Below are positions 1 to 5,798 of a stretch of 6,265 nucleotides of DNA, piece after piece (within the stretch, counting starts at the first letter, position 1; each line of letters begins with the position of its first letter). A program made the position numbers and the translations under genes. The notes under the pieces were generated by a model. That model searched no databases, was not told the origin of the DNA, and saw nothing but the letters and a program-made list of their open reading frames with translations. This DNA is from Bifidobacterium breve (GTDB lineage: Bacteria; Actinomycetota; Actinomycetes; S36-B12). The stretch covers positions 1 through 6,265 of the forward strand of contig CALPZT020000101.1 in NCBI GenBank assembly GCA_943328365.2. The letters run 5' to 3'.

Positions 1-1214
1 ACAGGCGGAGTGGTGCCCGGGACGCAGTACTCCCAGCCCCAGTGCAACGAGGCGAGCGCGCGCGGGTGGTGGGTGATTGTGAGCACGAGGAAGGGGACGG
101 GGTTCTGCGGGAACGCGAACGAGCCGTCACGGCTGGTGAGCGATGCAGCCCGGGAGAGCTGCGGCAGGTACTCGCTGACGAACGCCTGTTCCTCTGCCCG
201 CGGGACGGTGATCGACCGATGGGTCAGCGTGAATTCACGAACCTCGGGGGTGACGCCAAGCGGGAGCGGGGCAAGTGTCAGCCGCACGTCCTGCGGCCCG
301 GATCCCGGGTCATCCCAGGCGAAAATCCCGTGGGCCGGGTCGCCGGTGAACCCGAACTGGCCGACACCGATCGCCTCTCCACCCGCCACGACCACCGGCG
401 TGATGACCAAGCCCTCGTCGGTTGCGGCGATGTCGAGGTCGAGGGTTGCCGGGCTTGCCTCCACCGTGATCGGCTGCTGGCCCTTGCCGTCATAGATGAG
501 CGCGAGCCCTGTTGAGCGTGCATCAGCGAGGAGTTCCCACAGGGCACGGCTCGGGAACGCGTCGAGATACAGCCACTGGGCGTCGTAGCGGAGGTATTGG
601 CCGCGCGATGCGCTCAGCGCAAGGAGCGAGGTCAAGATGCGCAGGTGCTCCGGCTTGAAGTGGCCACGGGTGTAGCCGATACCCGTCCAGCTGAGCTGGC
701 CACGAACCCACCGGCCCTGCTTGCCCATCGTCACCGGCCGGATGCCCAGCCGCTGCGCAGCATTCATCACCGGGGTCGAGTACTTGGTCTCGCGAGGGGC
801 CGCGAGCAGGGAGAACTGCAGGCCGAGCGGGTCGAGGACCCGCTCAACCGGGGCGGCCTGCGCGAGCGGCTCGAGGGCCCGCCGCCACTGGGTGTCGGAT
901 GCACTCGGCTCCGGCCGACCGGCATCGCGCTGACTCACGATGAGTAGTGCCGCCACGTGCTTGCAGTTCCAGGCCATCGGGCAGGTGCAGGTACCGGAAA
1001 CGCGATCCTCGGCCCTGCTCGCCGAAGGGGCGAATGAGATGACGACCGTGTACGGGGTTGCCCGATTGCCGTGCACGGTGCCGAACAGCTGGGTCCCGGC
1101 ACCGAACCAGCGGACCTCTTCGACGTGGCCGTCGTTCGCGTAGCCGAGGCCCCGGTTGTATGTCTCGGCACCGACGACCCGAGCGATGTCGGCCGCATTC
1201 AATGCGTGCGACAC
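1..1214 (-). CDS. SWIM zinc-finger protein, N-terminal part of a probable SNF2-type helicase (3' end outside window)
   Basis: The minus-strand frame is open from a GTG at 1214 to the left edge, giving 404 codons and no stop, so the gene is partial at its C-terminus. Residues 76-86 read CTCPMAWNCKH, a clear SWIM zinc finger of form CxCx5CxH, with C76, C78, C84 and H86 as ligands; a helix containing AALLIV follows. In actinobacteria this kind of N-terminus usually sits in front of a SNF2-associated domain and a SNF2 DEAD/DEAH ATPase in proteins of about 1,000 residues. The helicase part would lie beyond the window, so the SNF2 assignment is inference. SWIM fingers are thought to bind nucleic acid or protein. 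The GTG start is supported by a strong Shine-Dalgarno (1222-1229, 7-base spacing) and lies 18 bases after the dehydrogenase stop, suggesting co-transcription. A stop in the same frame just upstream (the dehydrogenase TGA) rules out extension. It could instead be a shorter SWIM-only protein. Confidence 0.82.
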   Translation of the reverse strand, partial: MSHALNAADIARVVGAETYNRGLGYANDGHVEEVRWFGAGTQLFGTVHGNRATPYTVVISFAPSASRAEDRVSGTCTCPMAWNCKHVAALLIVSQRDAGRPEPSASDTQWRRALEPLAQAAPVERVLDPLGLQFSLLAAPRETKYSTPVMNAAQRLGIRPVTMGKQGRWVRGQLSWTGIGYTRGHFKPEHLRILTSLLALSASRGQYLRYDAQWLYLDAFPSRALWELLADARSTGLALIYDGKGQQPITVEASPATLDLDIAATDEGLVITPVVVAGGEAIGVGQFGFTGDPAHGIFAWDDPGSGPQDVRLTLAPLPLGVTPEVREFTLTHRSITVPRAEEQAFVSEYLPQLSRAASLTSRDGSFAFPQNPVPFLVLTITHHPRALASLHWGWEYCVPGTTPP

Positions 1215-1221
1215 AGACTGG

Positions 1222-1229
1222 CCCTCCCT
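1222..1229 (-). promoter_or_regulatory. Shine-Dalgarno of the SWIM protein gene
   Basis: The minus strand reads AGGGAGGG seven bases before the GTG at 1214. It fixes that GTG as the start and lies inside the 18-base gap after the upstream dehydrogenase gene, so the second gene can be translated independently from the shared message. Confidence 0.75.
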
Positions 1230-1232
1230 CGC

Positions 1233-2327
1233 TCAGATGGCTGCCGCGCGGATTCGGTCCTCGGCCTCGGCCTCTGCAGCGCGGAGGGGAGTGACGCCTT
1301 CGGCTATCGCTCGGCGCAGGACACGCTCGGTCGTGTCGTAGACCCGTTCGACCCGCTCGCGTGCTCGGACGAGATCGCATCCGACGAGTTCCTCGGCGAC
1401 CTGAATGACGCCGCCGCAGTTGACCATGAAGTCGGGGGCGAACAGGACGCCAGCCGCAGCTAGCTGGTCGGCGACCTCGGGCGCTGCGAGTTGGTTATTG
1501 GCCCCGCCGCATACGAGCGCCACCCTGAGCCGCGACGCGAGATCACTCGTGATCATGCCGCCGATGGCGTTCGGCGAGAGGATGTCGATGTCGCGGCCAA
1601 GCAGGTCTTCGAGGGAATCGGCCACCTCGATGCCAGGCGAAGCGGAGGCAACGGCGTCCAGTGTTGTCCTTGATGGTTCAACGACGGTGACTCGAGCTCC
1701 CTCGGCCCGAAGGTGCTCAACGAGACGGCCACCGACCTTGCCGGCCCCGACGACGCCGATGTGGCGGCCGGCGAGATCGGGTGTGCCCCAGATGTGATCG
1801 GCACTGGCCCTCATGCCCTGCCAGACGCCGACAGCCGTGAGGATGCCGCTATCGCCCACTCCGCCGCGCTCGGGGGAACGGCCGGTTGTCCATCGACAGG
1901 TCTCACCGATGACGTCCATGTCGGCCACGGTCATGCCGAGATCGCCGGCCGTGACGTAGCGTCCGCCAAGTGACTCAATGACGCGTCCGTAGGCATGCAG
2001 GAGCTCGGTCGACTTCATGCTTGGATCGGCGAGGATGACGGCCTTGCCGCCACCATGGTCAAGCCCCGCCAGGGCATTCTTGTAGGTCATCGCGCGGGAG
2101 AGGCGCAAGGCATCGTCTCTCGCCGCCCAGCCCGGCGAGGCGTTGCCGCCGTACGCGGAGATTCTCGTGCCGCCGAGAGCAGGGCCGAGGACGGTCGAAT
2201 GGATGGCGATGACGACCCTGAGCCCGCTCGCGGCATCATGGGCGGTAATCACCTGCTCATGGCCCTCGAACCCGGACCAGGGATCATCGGAATTGGTGGA
2301 TTCGTCGTTGCTCACGGCGGACGGCAC
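1233..2327 (-). CDS. Glu/Leu/Phe/Val dehydrogenase family protein (leucine/valine dehydrogenase type)
   Basis: This 364-residue protein has the length and layout of the NAD-dependent leucine/valine dehydrogenases, which reversibly deaminate branched-chain amino acids to 2-oxo acids in the cytoplasm. The N-terminal catalytic domain shows the glycine-rich GPALGGTR (48-55), MTYKNA with K83, the GGGKAV motif with the catalytic lysine K95, and TAGDLG with the probable catalytic D129. The Rossmann domain follows, with GAGKVG at 194-199 and an acidic residue (E217) at the end of the next strand, as expected for NAD binding. CGGANNQL (273-280) is also family-typical. Whether valine, leucine or another amino acid is preferred cannot be read from the sequence; the Streptomyces homologue beside bldC is called vdh. 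The start is a GTG without a Shine-Dalgarno, six bases after a -10 hexamer, so a leaderless mRNA is likely. A second in-frame GTG at 2315 is the alternative. The gene is divergent from bldC and heads a probable two-gene operon. Confidence 0.95.
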   Translation of the reverse strand: MPSAVSNDESTNSDDPWSGFEGHEQVITAHDAASGLRVVIAIHSTVLGPALGGTRISAYGGNASPGWAARDDALRLSRAMTYKNALAGLDHGGGKAVILADPSMKSTELLHAYGRVIESLGGRYVTAGDLGMTVADMDVIGETCRWTTGRSPERGGVGDSGILTAVGVWQGMRASADHIWGTPDLAGRHIGVVGAGKVGGRLVEHLRAEGARVTVVEPSRTTLDAVASASPGIEVADSLEDLLGRDIDILSPNAIGGMITSDLASRLRVALVCGGANNQLAAPEVADQLAAAGVLFAPDFMVNCGGVIQVAEELVGCDLVRARERVERVYDTTERVLRRAIAEGVTPLRAAEAEAEDRIRAAAI

Positions 2328-2333
2328 GATGCC

Positions 2334-2339
2334 ACACTA
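2334..2339 (-). promoter_or_regulatory. Candidate -10 of the dehydrogenase operon (leaderless)
   Basis: The minus strand reads TAGTGT, fitting the actinobacterial TAnnnT -10 consensus. It is followed by six bases and then the GTG start, so the expected transcription start falls on or next to the first base of the start codon. No good -35 is visible. A perfect 8-bp palindrome, AACCGGTT (2339-2346), abuts the hexamer in the spacer and could be an operator, though it may be chance. Confidence 0.5.
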
Positions 2340-2445
2340 ACCGGTTGGCCAGACACGTCCGTGGTGGCACAGTACGGTGATGCTTCTACGGCGCAGAGAG
2401 CTACGGCTTTCTCAAGTGGCCGCACCGGGGGCATGGTGAAGGCTT

Positions 2446-2450
2446 GGAGG
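2446..2450 (+). promoter_or_regulatory. Shine-Dalgarno of bldC
   Basis: GGAGG lies four bases before the ATG at 2455. An upstream ATG at 2433 is out of frame with bldC, so 2455 is the start. The spacing is slightly short but usable. Confidence 0.7.
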
Positions 2451-2454
2451 ATCG

Positions 2455-2667
2455 ATGACGGCACGGGGACCGGAGTCTGACTACCTGCTCACTCCCTCGG
2501 AGGTGGCGGCCCTGTTTCGCGTCGATCCGAAGACCGTGAGCCGCTGGGCCAAGGCGGGGAAGCTCACGAGTATCCGCACCCTCGGTGGCCACCGCCGCTA
2601 CCCGGCGAGCGCAGTTCACGCGCTGCTCGTAGCCCAGGGCCTGCAGCGTCCGACCGAGGTCGGATAG
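2455..2667 (+). CDS. bldC: BldC family small MerR-like DNA-binding regulator
   Basis: The 70-residue product is almost entirely one winged helix-turn-helix of the MerR/excisionase type. LLTPSEVAALFRVDPKTVSRWAKAGKL (residues 11-37) forms the helix-turn-helix, and RTLGGHRRY (41-49) is the wing. The match to Streptomyces BldC, as I remember it, is close throughout the core: TPxEVAxxFRVDPKTVxRWAKAGKLTSIRTLGGHRRY. Streptomyces BldC has 68 residues and binds DNA cooperatively as head-to-tail oligomers on direct repeats; it lacks the effector domain of classical MerR proteins. In Streptomyces it controls the timing of development. In non-sporulating actinobacteria its targets are less clear. It is transcribed away from the dehydrogenase gene, a neighbourhood also found in Streptomyces. 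The tail after residue 60 is short and not conserved. Its stop lies 11 bases from the convergent SulP stop. Confidence 0.95.
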   Translation: MTARGPESDYLLTPSEVAALFRVDPKTVSRWAKAGKLTSIRTLGGHRRYPASAVHALLVAQGLQRPTEVG

Positions 2668-2678
2668 CCCGCGAAACA

Positions 2679-4361
2679 TCAGTCCTTTGACTGCTGCCAG
2701 TCGAGGAACCCTTGCACCGCCGTGGGCAACGTCGGGTAGACCCGATCCTCGCCGATCCGATTGGCCACCCCGTGCCGTCGCAGGTCCTCGAGCACCTCGT
2801 GCTTCACCCGGACGAGCGCCACGATCACGCCTTCGTCATCGCAATGCCGGCGAATCCTCTCCAGCGCGTCGAGCCCGGTGATGTCGACCTCGACATTCGC
2901 CTCCATGTTGAGCAGCAGCCAACGTGGCCGCGGCTCGAGTGAATCGACGGCCGCCTCGACCCGTCGCCTGAAGTCGTCAGCGTTCGCGAAGAAGAGCGGC
3001 GAGTCGTAGCGGTAGACGAGCAGGCCGGGCACCTGTTCGGCACCCGGATAGTCATCGACGTCGTGCCAGCCCGCCACGCCGGGTGCCTGTCCGAGCACTG
3101 CAGCATGCGGCCGCGCGACCCTCGTGAGGAGTTCGATAATCGACAGGACGATCGCCGCGATGACTCCGTAGAGGATGTCGAAGGCGAGGACGGACGCCGC
3201 AGCGCCTACGGCCAGCGCAAATTCCCGGCGCCGAAATGACCAGAGCCGTCGAAACTCCGACACGTCGACAAGTCGGGTGGCGGCATAGATGACGAGGCCG
3301 CCGAGCGCTGCAACCGGAAAGCTCGCGAGGACACCAGGCAGGCCGATGAGCACCGTGAGCACACCGGCAGCCGCCACGAGCGAGGCGGCCTGGGTCCGAG
3401 CTCCGCTCGCCTCGCCGATCACCGCCCGGCTCGCACTCGAGCTCACCGGAAACCCGCTCACGGCAGCCGCTGCCAGATTGGAGGCACCGAGGGCAAGGAG
3501 CTCGCGATTGCTGTCGATGTGCTGGCGGTGACGGACCGCGAACATGCGAGCCGTGAGGAGGTTGTCGGTGTACGCCACGATGAACACGCCCATGGCCGGG
3601 AGGACAAGGGCAACGGCATCGGCAGTGGTGACGCCGGCCAGCCCGATCTCGGGTGGCCTCGAGTCGATTGCGCCCACCGTCGGGATCGCCAGCCCGCGCG
3701 AGCTGAGTACGGATGCGGCGACCGCTGCGAGCGCAACGACGATGAGCGGCATCGGCACGCGAGGGAATCTCGGCGTCAGGACGATGAGGAGCCCTGCCAC
3801 CCCCACCCCCAAGACGACCGAGGGCCCCGACAGGCCGGATTCCTGCACGCTCGACCAGAAGGACCTCGCGTCGGTGATGAAGGAGTCGCCCGCGACGTCC
3901 AATCCGCTCACCTTGCCGATCTGGCTGGTGATCATGATGACGGCGACACCGGCCATGTACCCGACGAGTACGGGCTTGGAGAGCAGATCGCCGATGAACC
4001 CGAGCTTGAGCAGCCACGCGATGATGGCGCATGCACCGCAGAGGAGGGCAAGGAGCGCCGCGAGTGATGCGTAGCGCTGGGGGTCGCCTGCGGCGAGCGG
4101 GGCAATGATGGCGGCGGTCAGCAGCGCCGTCGAAGACTCGGGTCCGCTCGAGAGCAGACGCGAGGAGCCGAGGAGGAAGTAGACGACCATGGTGAGCGCG
4201 ACGACCCATAGGCCCGTCTGTGACGGCAAGCCGGCGAGTGAGGAGTACGCCATCACCTGCGGCACTGAATAGGCGGTGACCGTGAGTCCCCCGATGACGT
4301 CGCCGCGCAGGGTCGTCGGTCGTGCGTGACGCAGGTCGGCGATCCCCGTCGACCACGTCAT
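2679..4361 (-). CDS. SulP/SLC26 family inorganic anion transporter with STAS domain
   Basis: The 560-residue protein has the full length and order of the SulP family: about ten or more membrane helices over residues 20-415, then a cytoplasmic STAS domain at roughly 445-555. The family start is plain in GLTVTAYSVPQVMAYSSLAGLP (24-45), which is amphipathic helix 1 and the following region, and in SSGPES (71-76) at the anion-site helix. NLAAAAVSGFPVSSSASRAV (295-314) is the typical later signature. In the STAS domain DITGL (493-497) keeps the DxT motif associated with the conserved loop. Family members take up sulfate, bicarbonate or dicarboxylates by H+ or Na+ coupling or exchange. The substrate cannot be told from sequence alone, and no sulfur-assimilation or carbonic-anhydrase gene is adjacent. 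It follows the Pr6Pr gene by 18 bases, so they are probably one operon. The start has GGAG 12 bases upstream, which is long; see the leader ORF entry. Confidence 0.94.
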   Translation of the reverse strand: MTWSTGIADLRHARPTTLRGDVIGGLTVTAYSVPQVMAYSSLAGLPSQTGLWVVALTMVVYFLLGSSRLLSSGPESSTALLTAAIIAPLAAGDPQRYASLAALLALLCGACAIIAWLLKLGFIGDLLSKPVLVGYMAGVAVIMITSQIGKVSGLDVAGDSFITDARSFWSSVQESGLSGPSVVLGVGVAGLLIVLTPRFPRVPMPLIVVALAAVAASVLSSRGLAIPTVGAIDSRPPEIGLAGVTTADAVALVLPAMGVFIVAYTDNLLTARMFAVRHRQHIDSNRELLALGASNLAAAAVSGFPVSSSASRAVIGEASGARTQAASLVAAAGVLTVLIGLPGVLASFPVAALGGLVIYAATRLVDVSEFRRLWSFRRREFALAVGAAASVLAFDILYGVIAAIVLSIIELLTRVARPHAAVLGQAPGVAGWHDVDDYPGAEQVPGLLVYRYDSPLFFANADDFRRRVEAAVDSLEPRPRWLLLNMEANVEVDITGLDALERIRRHCDDEGVIVALVRVKHEVLEDLRRHGVANRIGEDRVYPTLPTAVQGFLDWQQSKD

Positions 4362-4369
4362 TGCTTCAT
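4358..4369 (-). other. Possible three-codon leader ORF (Met-Lys-Gln-stop) overlapping the SulP start
   Basis: In the gap after the Pr6Pr stop the minus strand has GGAG (4374-4377), four bases, then ATG AAG CAA TGA. The TGA shares two bases with the SulP ATG at 4361-4359. The Shine-Dalgarno is better placed for this mini-ORF than for SulP itself, so ribosomes could start here, stop, and restart on SulP. This could equally be chance, with GGAG serving SulP at a 12-base spacing. Confidence 0.3.
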
Positions 4370-4379
4370 TGTTCTCCGC

Positions 4380-5096
4380 TTACCCGGCTCGTTGCGCGCG
4401 CGAGAGCAACCGATCGAGCCCGAAATACACGAATCCAATGACGATGCCGAGCACCGCCACCGCAGCGATATTGATGAGCACCGACCCGTAGCCGTACTGC
4501 GCGACATTGATGAAGCCGTACGGGTAGGCCGAGATGGTCGCGCCCCTGACGAGTGTCAGCAGGGCCCAGGCAACCGGGATGACGAGTGCCGCGAAGACGG
4601 TCGACAATCGAAACTGGCCACGTGGGCCGAAGAGGAGGAACACGAGAATCGTCGCGATCGGGACGAGCGTGTGCTCGACGGTGTTCGTAACGTGCTCAAG
4701 GCCTTGGAGTTCGACGCCACCGGCGAGCACCGCCCAGTACACGAGCCCGGTCACCGTGATCATCACGAGTGCGTCCATGCGAAGGATCCTGAACAGCGAA
4801 CCCGATCGGTCAGGGTTGCGCCAGAGCATCGCCATCACCACAGCCACGATGATGTTGCTCAGCACGGTGAAGTACGAGAGGAAGTCGAGGATTCGGCCAG
4901 GAGCCCCGGGCAGGCCGCTCTCGTTGAAGCCGAGAAGGGTCGGCACGGTCTGCGTCGACGGGTAGGTGCCGAGGGCGCTCAGGGCAAGGTTGAGTGCCAT
5001 GCCGAACGCGGCCAGGATTGCCGTCGCGCCGAACGCCGCCCGGCCTCTCGTGGATACCTGTGCCGTGGTGTCGAGTGTCGTCGATTCGAGTGCCAT
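4380..5096 (-). CDS. Pr6Pr family (FAR-17a/AIG1-like) six-helix membrane protein
   Basis: From ATG 5096 the product has 238 residues and six hydrophobic segments, near 20-44, 68-91, 107-127, 142-158, 165-185 and 205-226. Features typical of the Pr6Pr family are DFLSYFTVLSNIIVAVV (71-87), the helix-4 segment with EHTLVP (141-146), and YPYGFINVAQYGY (191-203) before the last helix. The family is widespread in actinobacteria. Eukaryotic relatives (AIG1/ADTRP) include threonine-type hydrolases of FAHFA lipids, but no biochemical role is established for bacterial members, so function here is open. An upstream extension to 5189 is possible in frame, but it would add 31 hydrophilic residues and run across the divergent gene's start. 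The ATG at 5096 fits the family N-terminus and sits six bases after a -10 hexamer. The SulP gene follows 18 bases downstream. Confidence 0.85.
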   Translation of the reverse strand: MALESTTLDTTAQVSTRGRAAFGATAILAAFGMALNLALSALGTYPSTQTVPTLLGFNESGLPGAPGRILDFLSYFTVLSNIIVAVVMAMLWRNPDRSGSLFRILRMDALVMITVTGLVYWAVLAGGVELQGLEHVTNTVEHTLVPIATILVFLLFGPRGQFRLSTVFAALVIPVAWALLTLVRGATISAYPYGFINVAQYGYGSVLINIAAVAVLGIVIGFVYFGLDRLLSRAQRAG

Positions 5097-5102
5097 GGCC
5101 GG

Positions 5103-5108
5103 AGTGTA
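5103..5108 (-). promoter_or_regulatory. Candidate -10 of the Pr6Pr-SulP operon (leaderless)
   Basis: The minus strand reads TACACT (TAnnnT), then six bases, then the ATG at 5096. There is no Shine-Dalgarno, so initiation at or beside the A of ATG is expected. The geometry is the same as at the dehydrogenase gene. No strong -35 is seen. Confidence 0.5.
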
Positions 5109-5111
5109 GGC

Positions 5112-5125
5112 GTTCTTCACAGAAC
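5112..5125. promoter_or_regulatory. Inverted repeat GTTCT-TCAC-AGAAC, possible operator
   Basis: Perfect 5-bp arms flank a 4-base spacer. The repeat falls between the expected -10 and -35 positions of the Pr6Pr promoter, where a bound protein would block RNA polymerase. It is the reverse polarity of the actinobacterial LexA box (GAAC-N4-GTTC), so I do not call it a LexA site. Confidence 0.35.
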
Positions 5126-5149
5126 TCGAATACTTCTGGGATCGGACCT

Positions 5150-5165
5150 TCACACACGTGGGTGA
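5150..5165. promoter_or_regulatory. 16-bp inverted repeat centred on CACGTG, possible operator
   Basis: TCACACACGTGGGTGA is symmetric except for one base pair (5154/5161). It ends ten bases before the ATG at 5176 and includes the GGTGA that may serve as its ribosome-binding site. A dimeric repressor bound here would sit over the expected transcript start region of the plus-strand gene. Confidence 0.4.
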
Positions 5166-5175
5166 GTATCTGGAC

Positions 5176-5616
5176 ATGACCGAAACCATTGAACCGACGA
5201 ATGCAAGTCCCGACCCGATCCACCTGCCTTCCCAGGACCCAATTCAAACCCCGATGACCGAGGCGCCGTCCTCCGTCGCTCCCAAGCGAACCGGCCGAAT
5301 GCTTCTTGCCGGCATCGCTGGTGCCGCGGCGCTCATTGCCGTTGCCGGAGTATCGGGGTACGCCATCGGCAATGCCGCCGACGACGGCAACCGAGGCGAC
5401 GACGCTGGGGTCAGCCGTTTCGATGCGAATGGCGCACCCGGCAGCGACGATGGCATGCGCGGTGGACCCGACAGGATGCAGGGCGAGGCACGCGGTGACC
5501 ACTCCGGCAAGCCGGGAGACGATCGCCGCGGCCACAGGCACCACGATGGCGACGGACCGGCACCCGAATCACCGTCCGAGCCGGAGCAGGTCGCTCCCGC
5601 CACGCCCAACCCCTAG
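5176..5616 (+). CDS. Small single-pass membrane protein with charged Gly/Asp/His/Arg-rich outer tail, unknown function
   Basis: I recognise no family. From ATG 5176 the product has 146 residues. Residues 1-41 are polar and Pro/Thr-rich, ending in KRTGR (37-41). Residues 42-64 form one hydrophobic helix rich in Ala and Gly. Residues 65-146 are low-complexity, with many Gly, Asp and Arg, a short RGHRHH cluster (118-123), and a Pro/Glu-rich end. By the positive-inside rule (KRTGR before the helix) the tail should face outward, across the membrane into the wall. The His/Asp clusters could bind metal or anions, but that is a guess. A GTG at 5158 would add six residues; the ATG is preferred because GGTGA (5161-5165) lies ten bases upstream. 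Base composition and codon use look like the neighbours, and the next downstream element is a strong terminator, which supports a real single-gene unit. Confidence 0.75.
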   Translation: MTETIEPTNASPDPIHLPSQDPIQTPMTEAPSSVAPKRTGRMLLAGIAGAAALIAVAGVSGYAIGNAADDGNRGDDAGVSRFDANGAPGSDDGMRGGPDRMQGEARGDHSGKPGDDRRGHRHHDGDGPAPESPSEPEQVAPATPNP

Positions 5617-5642
5617 ATCGCAAGAGCCGAGAACCCGGAGAC

Positions 5643-5677
5643 GAAACCCCGCCAACACCCCCGGTTGGCGGGGTTTC
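5643..5677 (+). terminator. Strong stem-loop terminator after the small membrane protein gene
   Basis: GAAACCCCGCCAAC and GTTGGCGGGGTTTC are perfect 14-bp arms around a 7-base loop (5657-5663), starting 26 bases after the TAG. The stem's 3' arm ends in TTTC but there is no longer U-tract, as is common in actinobacteria. It insulates the protease gene downstream. Confidence 0.9.
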
Positions 5678-5740
5678 ACCGCGTGAGTGAATGCCGCCGG
5701 CGCAGGTAGCTGGGGGCTGGTGTCACGACAGATGGGACCA

Positions 5741-5746
5741 TAAACT
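5741..5746 (+). promoter_or_regulatory. Candidate -10 of the protease gene
   Basis: TAAACT fits TAnnnT and lies in the 117-base gap between the terminator and the protease start. Transcription would begin near 5753, giving a leader of about 40 bases. The bases at the -35 position do not resemble TTGACA, so the call rests on the -10 and its position. Confidence 0.4.
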
Positions 5747-5768
5747 CAACCGCTGCCGAGGCCGGCAC

Positions 5769-5798
5769 ATGACGGATATGAGAAAAGGGCACCGGTGA
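5769..5798 (+). other. Possible nine-residue leader ORF (MTDMRKGHR) overlapping the protease start
   Basis: ATG at 5769 opens nine codons ending in TGA at 5796-5798, which shares two bases with the protease GTG (5795-5797). GAGG at 5758-5761, seven bases upstream, could serve it. The protease has its own AAGGG (5785-5789) inside this ORF. Translational coupling is possible; the sequence alone does not prove translation. Confidence 0.3.
5785..5789 (+). promoter_or_regulatory. Shine-Dalgarno of the protease gene
   Basis: AAGGG is five bases before the GTG at 5795. An in-frame TAA at 5741 and the lack of any ATG or GTG between them make this GTG the only standard start for the protease. Confidence 0.6.

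Noticed and set aside
10..515. Two overlapping plus-strand ORFs of about 160 codons at the left edge
   Set aside because: Both are antisense to the uninterrupted SWIM-protein frame and show no recognisable motif.
844..1380. 178-codon minus-strand ORF across the dehydrogenase/SWIM gene junction
   Set aside because: Arg-rich low-complexity product spanning two real genes in another frame; the correct frames show clear family motifs on both sides.
2373..2378. TACGGT as the bldC -10 element
   Set aside because: It fits TAnnnT, but no -35 lies at a normal distance and other choices are equally weak, so I do not assign the bldC promoter.
2680..2693. Hairpin CAGTC-CTTT-GACTG as a terminator
   Set aside because: Only five base pairs, inside the SulP coding end, and without a U-tract on either strand.
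3052..4356. 434-codon minus-strand ORF inside the SulP gene
   Set aside because: It is a shifted-frame shadow: Arg/His/Pro-rich, no membrane or domain pattern, while the overlapping frame gives a full SulP protein.
5112..5125. LexA (SOS) box
   Set aside because: The arms are GTTCT...AGAAC, the opposite polarity to the GAAC...GTTC actinobacterial SOS box.
4326..5165. 279-codon plus-strand ORF opposite the Pr6Pr gene
   Set aside because: Product is Arg/Glu/His-rich with no fold pattern and is antisense to a coherent six-helix protein; typical of high-GC antisense open frames.
4810..5544. 244-codon minus-strand ORF across the divergent region
   Set aside because: It crosses the promoters, the small membrane protein gene and the Pr6Pr start in the wrong frame; no domain is visible.
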